Shown piece after piece: positions 42,530 through 54,160 of a stretch of DNA of 64,000 bases (position 1 is its first letter; each line of letters starts with the position of its first letter). The notes under the pieces are model-generated. The model was not told the origin of the DNA and did not search any database. It saw nothing but the letters and a program-made list of their open reading frames with translations. The stretch lies in the NCBI RefSeq assembly GCF_037126465.1, contig NC_088201.1:230164258-230228257 (forward strand). Reading direction: 5' to 3'. The DNA comes from Ornithodoros turicata. Its lineage: Eukaryota; Arthropoda; Arachnida; Ixodida; Argasidae. The translations under genes and the position numbers were made by a program.

Positions 42530-43059
42530 AGGGTTCGCCAAGATAAGTTTCGGGGTTTCTAACGAAGATAAAACAGATAAGAACAGTGTGGGGAAGCAAA
42601 TGCAGACGTTAGAGGACGTATTAGACCCCAAAATTTTATGTCCGTACTGGCATTTGGTCCGTTTCTCTGCGGATAAATCGTGAAAATTTGAAAACCGCCG
42701 CTGGCTAATCGGCTGCACCTGTGTTTCCGCTCCTTTCCGTCAGATGGCGAAACGGTAGAACTCAGACGAACTGCAGACGAAACGAAACCAAGTGAACATG
42801 TGGAAATGAATGCAGCATCGCACTCTGCAACGCCGCGTTCGAACGGTCCTCCATCTGACGGAAAGGAGCTGAAACACAGTTATAGGCGTTTAGGCAGCGG
42901 CGTTTTTTTTTTTTTTGACGATTTATCCGCAGAAAAGCAGACCAAACTGCATTATCGACATGGAATTTTGCAGTATAACACGTCCTCTAACATCTATATT
43001 TGCTGTCCTTATTTGTTTTATCTTAGTTACTAACCCCGAATTTAATGTTGGCGAACCCT
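42530..43059. mobile_element. Foldback element, 530 bp, with 4-bp target duplication
   Basis: Arms of about 220 bp start AGGGTTCGCCAAGAT and end, as complement, TGTTGGCGAACCCT. Shared inner landmarks are CGATTTATCCGC and CATCTGACGGAAAGGAGC (left arm in reverse complement). ATAC flanks both ends (42526-42529 and 43060-43063). The right arm carries a T16-type run at about 42904. Non-coding. Confidence 0.8.
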
Positions 43060-43373
43060 ATACTTTATTGTCAGCATTGTAAATCCCGCTAATCCCCCAC
43101 GATTTGAAATTCTTGAGCAGAGCGACACCATGTCAGCTCAACGGCATTGCCAGAACATCAGGACGTTTCTGCGATGACAAGCCCTTCCGCTCACTTTTGG
43201 CGCAATTTTAACGACACCGAAAATGGGGAGAGTGCTCCAGGGCAGCGTCGCCACGCGGGCGAAGAGGAACCGCGCGTTTTAGGAACTCGTGTTCGATGTT
43301 TCTCGCATTCTTTTTCTCGCTGTCATGACGGCATACTGGTAGCCAAGGAAATGTGTAGCAAAAACTCGATATA

Positions 43374-45485
43374 CAGAGTGTCTTTTTTTAGGCGATACAG
43401 ATTTTTCATTAAAAAAGTATAAGGGTTATAGACATGCTGTTTCCACTTCTATTATCTCTGGGCTGGCATACGTTCTTGGCCATATGTTACCCAACCGTCT
43501 AATCACTAATTACCTAAAAATCGTTAATTAACTTTGTAATTATAAAAGCTACCAAGTTGTCCCAATGAGAATATCTGTTCCCTTCGGTGACCTGATATCG
43601 TAGCTGTTCTCAGAAAAAAAAAATCCGTTCGGTAGATCGTCCGCAAAAAGTTCGTGAAGGAACACCATTTTTTTCTTTATTTTGTTCAAAGTGCATCTTC
43701 GGAGACCAGTCTTTCCTTCACCCCAACGAGCGATGGTGAAGGAGCCTCATGCGTCGAAGATGCCGCCACAGTGCTTCCTCATGCGTCCAAGATGAGCTTA
43801 ACTTGCGGAAAGAAAACAAAAACACATGTATCGGGCGACGCTATCGGAACTGCTCTTATCTTGGGCTCCATTTTCTGTGAGTCTTTTACCAGGACGCAAG
43901 AGGCGACCAGTGTGCTCTTTCCCCCTCTCACATTGGGGGTGAAGGAAAGACGGGACACCAAAGATGCCCATTGAACAAAATAAAGAACAAAATTGTGTTC
44001 CTTCACGATTTTTTTGCGGACGATCTACCGAACGGATTTTTGTTCTGAAAACGGCTACGGTATTAGGTCACCGAAAGGAACAGATGTTCTCATTGGGACG
44101 ACTTCGTATCTATTATAATTAAAAAGATAATTAGCGATTTTTAGGTAATTAGTGACTTGACGGTCGAGGAACATATGGCTAAGAACGTCCGCCGGCCCAC
44201 ACTCTAAATCCGGCACCCGATATGTACTGCATGAAAGAGGACCCGCACCTGGGCCAAGCAGTACACATGAGGTAGAGTCCTCAACCAACATTTACAGTTC
44301 GCGACCACTGCGAAATTCAAACGGTACAAGGACTCCGAGACCCATCCGTACCGGCTAGGTACCTTTTAAGCGCGATCTATAGCAGCTGTACCGCATGTGT
44401 ACCGCGTGTTTCCGGCGCATGAGTACGAACGCCTTCTAACGATATCCATGCGCTGCAAAAATATTTCGTGTGATTCCGAATACCAGTCAATAAATTCCCT
44501 TATGCAGCAGTGCCGTAATCGATGCGCACTATCATTCTGTCAAAGGAGTGCAATAACTAGAACCCGTGACCGTGAGGGATCGCACGTTTGGGAAGAATGC
44601 GTTTCTTGGAACAGCTGCAAATCAGTTTGTTTTGAAACGTCGGGGAGCGAGGACGAGTCTGCTCGGTCTTCAAAGAAATTCGTTCCACGCTTTCAAGATT
44701 GGAGTCATTTAAGGTGCGTATTATATCTCTGAAGTAATTATTTGTCTGCACGACGCATTTTCGTTCATCTTCGCTCTGTTTCCCAGTGGTCCTGATCATC
44801 GGCAGGCTGGACACAACGACTGAGGGACGGAGACAACGTACTTTGTGCTTCATGCACGAACGTTGATGCGTGAATTAGAGGAGCCTAAATTGCACTTGTC
44901 GATGTCGCACTTGTGATGTCGCAAATGTGTGAGTCAATCGTCTACTGTGGTTGGTGTTACGTTCTGCGGAAGACACGGAAGTTGGGGAAGAACAGCAATC
45001 CAAAGGTGTGGAAGAGATAAAGAAGCATGACCACAGAGCAGCTGCAATGGTGAAGGAGAGATGCAGTGGTCATCGTTCATCCATATACGTTTATGCCCCG
45101 TGTGTTCGGCGATTGTGCATCATGACAATGCACGTTCGCGTTGGACAAGCATCACCCGTTGAAATGGATATAATTTTCGAATAAATGTATTTGTTTGTTA
45201 TATTTATCGTGCAGCGTTAATATATCGTGGAGGAGGGGAACCACAGCGACGGGTAGGCCTAAATTGCTGCGCGCTATCCGTTACGTGTACCGCATGTGAG
45301 GGCGGATGTACTTCTTAATTTTAAGAGGTACATTTAAAAAAAATGTACCTCCTGGCCAAGCGGTACTTAACCGTTACATATGCGTTACCTGATTTAGAGT
45401 GCAGAGATGATAGAAGTGAAAACATAATGTCTATAGCCCTTGTAGTCTTTTAATGAAAAATCTGTATCGCCTAAAAAAGGACACC
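43374..45485. mobile_element. Large foldback element carrying a nested insertion
   Basis: Left arm 43374-43740 and right arm 43930-44199 plus 45402-45485. The outermost arms share TTTAGGCGATACAGATTTTT and the inner arms TCCGTTCGGTAGATCG and TTCGTGAAGGAACA. The right arm is split at 44200-45401 by a second element. The unpaired centre (about 43740-43930) is short and non-coding. A half copy of this family is at 3995-4370. Confidence 0.75.
44200..45401. mobile_element. Nested 1.2-kb element with CACTCTAAATC ends
   Basis: Ends: left CACTCTAAATCCGGCACCCG, right in reverse complement CACTCTAAATCAGGTAACGC. Removing it makes the right arm of the host foldback element continuous. Near the right end is a palindrome AGGTACATTT...AAATGTACCT, and words of the type TGTACCGCATGTG recur inside. 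Two overlapping frames of about 100 codons (44397-44853) have no recognised domain. Superfamily unknown. Confidence 0.65.
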
Positions 45486-46158
45486 AATTATACGTATACC
45501 CGCTGGATAATGCACCTGGATGTACTTAACAATCGTTCCGAATTTCTTTAAAATAGCCTCAACTGTTGCTCTATAAGGTCGACATGGAAAGGCGTAATCT
45601 GTAAAAATATGCAAATCCGGCCTGTATTTCTGCGCAGGCAGCATATCAACGCAAATGCAGGTACGGATATTCGTGACACATGTGTCACGAACAAGTGCTG
45701 GAACAAAAGCCTTTCAACAGAGCTTCTAAATCAACATATATATCTACCCGGAGTGTTTTTTTTTTTTTTTTTTTTGTATGCTGCTGTTGTCGTCCCGTTT
45801 CTGTTGAAAATCTCGTCTGTTGGAAAGAACCGTCAGCTCAAGTCCTGATGAAATTTAGATTCACCGTATCGTTTAGTGCTCCCCTTTTGGATGCGTACCC
45901 AAAGGTTGTTTCACTAGTGATACCTGGTGGAAACGACGGCATATTTTTCTTATTAAATACTACACCACTGAAGACTGCATGTGGGATGGACGCGAGTACA
46001 TGCATACAGAACACGAGGTTATCCTGTGCGAAAAGAAGATCCCGGAAGCCGATGTCTTTAGTGACTGAACATATGTAGAATAAGGTCAACGATTTCCTTT
46101 TTGGAATTCGTTAATCAGAGCAAACGGAGACTACATTCGCGTAATAAAGTTTTCTCAC
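45486..46158. other. No gene; homopolymer tract
   Basis: A T-run of about 20 lies near 45757-45776. Nothing else recognised. Confidence 0.4.
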
Positions 46159-46230
46159 CTTTTCTATGCCTGAAGTGTAGGTGCGGAGTATATCTTGCAT
46201 AACATCTTTGTTGATCGCGACGGCGGGTGC
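46159..46230 (-). CDS. Putative internal exon of a coiled-coil host gene (a)
   Basis: Minus strand: acceptor TTTCTCAAACAG, 72 bp in phase 0, donor AAG|GTGAGA. Encodes 24 residues including AINKDVMQDILRTYTSGIEK. Same phase and orientation as the three exons at lower coordinates, and the most upstream of the set. Confidence 0.45.
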
Positions 46231-46514
46231 CTGTTTGAGAAAGAGAACGCACACAACTGTTGTTATTCGCTTTCTAATTATTGGTGTTGCCTTTCGAACA
46301 CATTACTTTAACGCGGCACACACACATACTGAAGAAGCGAGAGGAGAACAGCTTACATATACAATACGATCGACACAATAACTAATCCCCCCCCCCCCCC
46401 CCCCGGTGATCCTGGTGCCCACAGGAAGATGAAAATAAATAATATTCGAACGTTTAATAATTTCGTTTACTTGTGGGGTGTGACGAGCTGTGAGGCCGCC
46501 TCACAAGATTTGAA
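46231..46514. repeat. Spacer with a C18 homopolymer
   Basis: C18 at 46387-46404. Such a run is prone to sequencing and assembly error. Nothing else seen. Confidence 0.6.
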
Positions 46515-48090
46515 GTAGCCCGAAAAGCTCATAGTGCTACTATGCAAGCTATGATGTATGACAGACTAGTAGAGGAGGAACTATTAGATAGATATAGATA
46601 GAAAGGCAAGTTTGTGTTCATATTGATGACGTATGCATCTAGACAGATGACGTGCAGCAACATGAAGACATTCCTGATACGACGCTACGAACAATCAAAA
46701 GCCCTGGATTACATGTAGATATCAAGAAGTACGCCTTCCTTGCATCGTCAATAACATTCTTGGAACTTATTGTATCACGTGATGATACAGCTGTCGACCC
46801 GAAAAGAACTTCAGCTATCATGAACTCTGAAACGTCGCTATCAATGAGAGAACTACGTTCCTTCTTGGGTTTCTTAGCGCAAGGCTTCGCCAAGACAGCA
46901 CGACCACTGACTGAACTAACTCGCAAGGTTGCTTTGCTCACACGGACACCAGGATGCTGAGAAGCGATGCAGACACAAAAAGAAAGTGGACGGAAGCACC
47001 GATGCTTGAAAATTTCAACCTCCAACTTCCTACAGAAGTCTACGTGGACGCCTCGCAGACGGCTCTTGGTGCTGTGCATGTGCAAATCGATGGACGGGAT
47101 CCAGGTGGTCGTCAGACGCGCAATGAAAAAAGCACCAGCCGCAGACGAGCACAAACGCTCTACTGACCTTGAGGCGATCGCGGCGCACTGGGGTGTCACC
47201 GAACGATTTCACCAATATCTACCTACCCCCACTTCACGCTCTACACGGGCAACTGCCCAAGCAGCACAATGTACTGAAAGTCGAGTGCAATAGGGGTGGA
47301 CGGGTTGGTGGAAGGCCTTGAACTGAATTGTGAAACTAAGGAACATTGATAAGACACATACCGGCCACCCCTATTGCACTTGACTTTCAGTACATTGTGC
47401 TGCTGAGTGGGCGGTAACACACCTTCTGTGAAAAAAAAAAAAAAAAAGAAACGACATCGCCGGTTTCGCACGCGTTCTTCTTGATATGGCTTCGTACAAC
47501 TTTACCGTCAAACATGTTGCAGGAAAGCGCAACACGACGGCAGACTCCCTTACAAGGTTACTAGCACCAGTGAAACACGTATTTTTTCTTGCAGGCTCAA
47601 GACAGCAGGCTAGGTGATGCACAGCGGAACAACCCCGAATTAAACACCATCGTCAGAGGCCTTCAACAAGTTCAGATAAACTGTCAGGCTACGGAGTTTC
47701 GCATGACAAATTGAATACTCCGACACGTTAGGACGAACGGAGAGAAGGAAACCCTACCCATAGTCATTCCGACATGCCAAAAGAATGTGACACTTGTGTG
47801 TTATCACAACCAAGATGGACACGGTGATGATGACACAGTGGACACAACGGACTCTGACAAAAATCAGAAACAATTTTACTGGGCACAGATGAAGCGTGAC
47901 ATTACTAGCTATGTAAAAGGCTGCCATATATGCCAGCTGTACAACAACTGGACTGGTACTACCACGTCCACTACTCCCGAGAACGCCACCAAACTACCCT
48001 TCGAGCAAATCGCCACCGTCCACGTAGGACCCATCTATACTACAGATCAGAATAAGTATTTCATCACCGCAGTTGATTTAAGGGGACCAT
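46515..48090 (+). mobile_element. Second Ty3/gypsy element, fragmentary pol
   Basis: Plus-strand pieces in order: RT with SATMQAMMYDRLVEEELLDR, then the catalytic block read as HIDD (Tyr replaced by His) near 46622-46633 and LRSFLGFLAQGFAKTARPL; RNase H with VYVDASQTALGAV and DLEAIAAHWGVTERFHQYL; FTVKHVAGKRNTTADSLTRL; integrase finger QFYWAQMKRDITSYVKGCHI and FEQIATVHVGPIYTT. No LTRs, gag or protease are present, and the integrase core is cut off at about 48090. It is unlike the 19.7-kb element in sequence. Many stops and frameshifts. Confidence 0.75.
47263..47405. repeat. 39-bp inverted repeat inside the second Ty3 element
   Basis: 47263-47301 and 47367-47405 are reverse complements with one mismatch (GTGCAATAGGGGTGG and its partner), with a 65-bp loop. 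It lies inside the RNase H region, where the related frame is interrupted. Confidence 0.8.
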
Positions 48091-50150
48091 GTCCCGAACA
48101 CCTTTTTTTTTTGTTTTTTTGCTGGAAACTGTTCTTCCCGCCGAGAAATAATATGCCAGAAATTTTTCCCGGGAGAAATCGCTCCACTCAGTGAGAAGCG
48201 TGCGCTTGTAGTGTCTCTTCCGCATTCCTCCTCTCCTGAAAGCATTCTCCCGTACATCGTGTGCCTATACGGGCCGTACTCCTGTTCCCCGCTACGTCAC
48301 CGGTGTTGCGGAATGGCAAGTAATGCTCGCCATAGCCAGATGTGAGCCCGTTGGCGTTGGCGCCTGCCAGTCGCACGTAAAAGGTCACAAGGTCTCAGGT
48401 CGCGTCTGAGTGCGTCTGAAGCATTGCGTTTCTCTTTCTTGCAAGCGTTCGAATAACACGCTATAGTGAACAGCTTTTTGTGTGTGAATCGTTCGCTATA
48501 CTCTGGCAAGTATGACATGTGAGCTGTACTCTTTCATGGAATGTAATCGTCTTCTGCTCGGCGGCCGTTCACAACAAGGGCCGCAAGCATCTCCGTGGCT
48601 TTGAGTTACGAGTGGCTATGTTAGCGAGTTACGTGGGCCACTACACCGCAACGTTGTATTGATTGTATCGCCGTTACCAAAGGAAAGTGTATGGTGGTTG
48701 CCTGGCGTTGAAATTACGTCAGTTGCAATTATACTTACGTGTTGGCAATCTTACAACAAAGCAAGTGCGTTGTGCAGTGCGACTGTGATATTTGGAAGCT
48801 GACCACCTTTGTTGCTCGATTTGTTTGCACGAATTATCGTAAAAGACTGATGTTTTGTTTTAATTTGCTTCAACTCATTACTGTTATCATTACTGCGATC
48901 TTTCATAGCAGCTTCGCGCTTTCAAGCGATTCTGACTACTCCGAATCTCTGAATTCTGATTTACTGGGATGGCTATAGTTGTTTCCGTCGAAGGACTCGT
49001 TTGCCTTGTGTTGGCCGAAGAACTTGTGTTTTATGAGGTATTCAATTTTCAGCACGTCGTAAATCTGAACAGTTAGCATCAACAACCGTGCCTACAAAAA
49101 ATCAACTGCAACGTATTCTGTAAAAGTATTCTGCACACTGTATCTATTTGCGCTAACTGTTTGATGTTTAACACATATATTGTTCAACCAGGTTTCCAAT
49201 ACTACGTAATACATCATTAACCCCGAACTGTGGGAAAGTAACTAACGACACCAGCCCGCCTCCTTCATTGCCGCCCTATATTATTGTGTTACATAAGGTT
49301 TAAGGCACCAGCTGAGGTACCTGGAAAGAAGCAAAATGCCCCAGTAGTCACGTAGCATGCCCTATATTTTGCAATAAAAAAACGAGAAGTAATTCGTACT
49401 ATTTCAAATAAACTGATTATTGGTCTTCTGGCGGAAATATTCCTCCTTTGCAAAAGAACTGTTTAGTTTGCCACCTGGACAGAGAGTCCTCAGCTGTGCA
49501 GGACCCACCGAGGATGTGTGTCAAGGATAAGGACACCAGGATGAAACAGCTGAAATGCCGGTATTTAGCTTAAATAGTACGGTAACTAAAATACATAAGA
49601 CCTTATAATTGAAACATCTACACATTATATGTTGCACATGCATAATGCATGCAATATTCATATGCAAACACGGGATGTATTCTATTTTAACATGGAGGAA
49701 GCAAACACAAGGAGCGTCTCTTCGCGCCGGACCAGCGTAGCCACCCTCTAGTGGTTCGGTCGAGTCAAAATCCTCGTGTTCGCTTCCGCTTCCTGTCGCT
49801 TCTCGCGACAGGTTTGGCGCGTTCGCTCCTGTTTTCCTCGCTTCCTGTCCACCTCGTGATCCCCTCTAAAGTTTCGGTTTTGCAAGGCTTTGTTTCTCGC
49901 GCTGCTGTCCGTATGATTTTGCTGTTTGAAAGTAATTTATTGTGAAAATATGACCACCATCGTAGAAACGACATATGGTAATGTGTTCCTGTCACGGGAA
50001 CGCGTTTTGTTCGTAAGTACACGGTAAGTTGTTTTAGTCGCCCGTGTGTGTTCGAGTCATCTTCAATTGTTCATTGGAGACCTCAGACTGTGCTGCAGAT
50101 TAATTTCATATCTTCTGTTGTTGTACAAATCTGATTAATGGTATTTGGAG
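48091..50150. other. No gene recognised
   Basis: Begins with a T-rich run, then anonymous DNA with short frames only. I see no repeat unit or promoter that I can support. Confidence 0.4.
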
Positions 50151-50664
50151 TATTCTGACCTCATCAGAATGATTAAGAAAACTGACTCGTCAGATAGATA
50201 AACCTCGTGGAGAGGTGAAAAAACGTTCCTGTATTTCACCTTCAGCTACATGTTGAGACAGAAGAGAGCGAGAGCTCAACAGTTGGTCTACATAAGACAC
50301 AAGGGAGAGAAGAAAGGCCACGTGGTACAGAGATCTAAAGCGTTGTACACAAGCGGAAAGAAAAGAAAACGGAGCGAACCACAAACACACATGAGGCCAC
50401 CCACCTCGTCCAGCCAGACCGCTGTAACGCAACCGAGTTACACCCGACACTTGTTGTGGTTATGGCTGGGGAGTCAGACAGGGGTTCTTAGAATTGTATC
50501 AACACCGAGGATCCCGCTTCGAGATGGGTGGCATGTTATGGTTCCCTCCAATCTGGCCCTCCGTGTATACTTCGACTGATATCATTTGGTTTGAGTACAA
50601 GAAATTCACACGCTAAAAATCCAGAGCAAAGAAACGAAACCCGTGCCTTGTAAGTGGCAGCACA
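50151..50664 (-). repeat. BEL/Pao 3' LTR
   Basis: About 514 bp, colinear with 57068-57579. On the minus strand it starts TGTGCTGCCACTTAC and ends GGTCAGAATA. Confidence 0.85.
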
Positions 50665-50729
50665 CTCCCCCGGCTGGTGTCCCGTAGGATACCAGATACT
50701 ATCATGCACTATCATGCACACAAACGAGT

Positions 50730-52741
50730 TCAGTCACTTTGATCCGGCGAGAACCGAAGAACCATCTCGGAGACCAGTCGTTCAAAGGCTTTCTTCTTGC
50801 CGTCTTTAACTGTCTGGAGTTGCACCTTGCGCACCTTACCGTTTTTCCCTCGCTGCACAGCGATGATTCGTCCCATTGGCCACTCGTTGCGTCTACCGCC
50901 CATGTCTTTCAGCAGCACAAGATCGCCAACTTGAAGGTTACTTCGATCGGTTTTCCACCTGCGACGGCGTTGAAGGGCGGGCAGGAACTGTGTTCTCCAG
51001 CGATGCCAGAAGCTGTTGGCAAGAGCTTGAACTTGTTTCCACTGCTTCACATGAAGACTTTTAAAATCTCCAGGAGGTGCTGCTGACGACGTAGGTTTCT
51101 ACGTCAGGATCATTGCAGGGGAGAGCACTGATGGACATTCGGGATCAGAGGAGACTGGAACCAATGGTCTGCCGTTTATAATGGCGGTCACTTCTGCTAG
51201 GAATGTGGTCAAGACGTCATGGGAGAAGCGAGGAGAGCCATCGTTCAGAAGTTTTGAATCTAGGATCCGGCGAGCCATGCCTATCATGCGTTCCCACACG
51301 CCACCCATGTTGGAGGAATGAGGTGTATTGAAAATCCAGGTACAGCCTTGCTCGCTCAAGAAGCCTTGAACTTTACGAAGTTCGAAGCCAACGCCGACAT
51401 CTTGAGCTCAGAGCAGGCACCAACGAAGTTCGTGCCCCTGTCTGGACGGAGCTGTTTCACTGGGCCTCTGAGCGCAAGGAATCTTCGCAGGGCGTTAATG
51501 AAGCTCGACGTATCCATTGACTCAATGACCTCTATGTGCACTGCACGAATGGCCATGCATGTGAATAAGACTGCCCACCTTTTGTTGTGGGCCATACCGC
51601 CCCTTGTGCGACGTGAGGCAACCATCCAAGGGGCGAAAACGTCCAGTCCCACGCACGTGAACGGGGGGTCCGCGCTTAGCCTATCTTCAGGCAAGTCGGC
51701 CATCTTCTGATGCTCCAATTTTCTTCGAAGTTTGTGGCATGTGATACAGCGATGAATCATGGCGCTGATGCATCTTTTTCTGCCGATAATCCAAAACCCG
51801 GCAGCTCTAATAGCTCCTTCGGTGAAGTGTCGCCCTTGATGTTTAACCTTTCCATGATAGTGCCGTATCAGCAATAAGCCTACATGATGGCGACCCGGAA
51901 CGATGACTGGATGCTTTTCCGCTTCGTCGAGGTCGGAGTTCCTTAGGCGTCCACAAACTCTGAAAAGGCCCTGATTGTCGACGAACGGGTCGAGTTCGCA
52001 CAAAGGGCTGCTGGACGAAATGCGACGTTGAGCTGCGTCTGTACGGAGACATGTGACGGCTTCTGGAAATTCTTCGTGTTGGACGCAACGAAGGATTACT
52101 TTCTCCGCCTCGTTCAGCTCATCCGCGCTTCGAGGTTTGCTGCAGTAATGCCATCCGTGACAATCAGCCAAAGGGTTATGAAAGGAACGAGCAATATGCA
52201 CCAGGCATGCCACGGCCCGCAGTAGAGATGTCCATGTCGAAAACCGCTCGAAGCGATGAGCCCCCAGTTGTTGATTTCCTACGCGAGTTGCCGAGACAGC
52301 CACTTGAGGACGGATTTCCTTGTCCTGATCTGGTTCAAAAAGCGAGAAGGCTGTGCCCTCCCTCTGCGCGTCTGTACATTCCCGAAGAAATTTCGGTCCT
52401 GTCAGCCAAGTCGTGCCAGCCAAAGCATCTACAGCCACAGGTCTAGTGGCGTGATCTGCAGGGTTCTCACCGGTGGGAACGTAATGCCATTGTTCGGGCT
52501 TCGTAGATCTTCGGATGCGGTTCACACGGTTGCTGACATAGACGTAGAAACGCCTCGATTGATTGAAGATGTATCCGAGCACAACTTTGCTGTCCGTGTA
52601 GAATTTAATGTCATCGATGTGAGCATCGATTTCGCTGACGACTAACTCTGCGATATCGACGGCGAGCACTGCGGCACATAGCTCAAGTCTTGGAACGGTC
52701 TGTTCGGGGCGCGGCGCTAGCCTTGTTTTTTCCGAACACAA
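50730..52741 (-). pseudogene. BEL/Pao RNase H, integrase and DUF5641-type end
   Basis: From 52741: PRLELCAAVLAVDIAELV and KFYTDSKVVLGYI (RNase H), HYVPTGENPADHATR, then the integrase finger (RHYHGKVKHQGRHFTEG ... CITCHKL) and core with CVGLDVFAPW (first Asp), LRPDRGTNFVGA (second Asp) and, after a frameshift near 51360, NTPHSSNMGGVWERMIGM (Glu). A final basic piece, LQVGDLVLLKDMGGRRNEWP, is the C-terminal DUF5641-type domain. All three catalytic residues are legible. A one-base shift separates this segment from the RT at about 52720. Confidence 0.85.
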
Positions 52742-54160
52742 AACCCACGTGTTGCATTACATCAGCATCTGTGACTTTGATGTACGCCACAGCGGCGATT
52801 GCCTTTTCTGAGGCATCGCAGAATACACAGATTTCCCGTCGACGGGCGTCGGAGAGAGAGATTGCAGTGTACTGGCGTGGTATCGTGAGCCGTTCAAGGT
52901 GATGTAAGGAGTCTCGCCACGTTAGCCAGTTGTCATTCAGGTCGAGAGGGGCATCCCAATCTGACGTTTCTGAAGAAATATCCCTCAGCAACAGCCTACC
53001 TTGTACTGTCACTGGGGCTGTGAATCCTAGATGGTCGTATAGGCTGTTGACAGTGGATAGTACGCCGCGTCGTGTGTTTGGGGTGTCTTTTACGGGCAAT
53101 TTGAAGGTGAACGTACCTGCCTTTAGGTCCCAGTTTAGTCCAAGGCTCCGTTGCATCGGTACGTGACCTCCGTCGAAGTCCATGTCTTTAAGGCCCTTGG
53201 CGTAGTCATCGGATGGGAAGGCGCCCATGACCTCCACAGAGTTAGAGGCTATCTTGTGAAGCCGCAGGTTTGCTCCTTTCAGCATATGTTGTGTCCTTTT
53301 GAGTAAATCAATAGCCTCCTCATCGGTCGGTAAGGACTTGAGGCCGTTGTCGACGTAGAAGTGTCTTTCGATAAAGTGTCGAACGTCCGCTCCAAAGTCC
53401 TGCTCTCCGTCCGGTGCGGTGCGCCTTAAGCCGTAGGTCGCAATAGCGGGAGAGCATGTGTTGCCAAACGCATGTACACACATCCTGTATTCAATGACAT
53501 CCTTGCTGGTGTCGTTGTCTCAGAACAACAAGAAGCGCAGGCAGTCTCTGTCTTCTTCACGTACGAAGAAGGAATAAAACATTCGCTGGATGTCAGCCGT
53601 TACCGCCACAGGCTCTTTTCTAAAACGGAGCAGCACACCGATCAGGCTATTTGTCATGTTCGGTCCCGAAAGGAGCAAGTCGTTGAGCGAAACACCTTGG
53701 TACATGGTACTTGAATCGAAAACTACACGTATTTGGCCCCGTTTCTGCGGGTGGTAAATACCGAAGCTGGGGAGGTACCAATATTCGTTGGCTTCCTTTC
53801 TTGGCGGTGCTGGCTCAGCGTGGCCATTTTCGAGCATATCCTGCATGAAGGCAACGAAGTGCTTCTTCATTTCCCCATTCCTTTCCAGAGTGCGACGTAA
53901 CAAAGCGAACCGAGAAATCGCCGAGAAATCGCGTGTTCTCGGTTGTCAGGGAGTTCACGTCGGGGCATACGAAAAGGCAGAGGGGCTACCCAGTTGTTTA
54001 ACGTGTCCCTGTGGAACTCTCCGTCCATCAAGCTCAGGAATTATTTATCTTCCATTGACGGAGCAAGCTTCTCGTCACCTCTTGTGATCTGGAATAGGGG
54101 ACCCGTTAGGTCGTTGCTTAGCGGCGGGGAAGACTGGACGACTTCTTTTCTACAGAATGC
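52683..54160 (-). pseudogene. BEL/Pao reverse transcriptase, second catalytic Asp changed
   Basis: Contains EANEYWYLPSFGIYHPQK, IRVVFDSSTMYQGVSLNDLL, VAVTADIQRMFY (motif A) and HFYVDNGLKSLP, where the family catalytic block is Y-V-D-D; here the second Asp is Asn (codon AAC at about 53352). In-frame stops lie at 53518-53520 and near 54048. An 11-bp tandem duplication (GCGATTTCTCG twice, near 53915-53936) shifts the frame just before the conserved start of this domain. Confidence 0.8.

Noticed and set aside
51318..51710. 130-codon plus-strand frame
   Set aside because: Antisense shadow of the BEL/Pao integrase.
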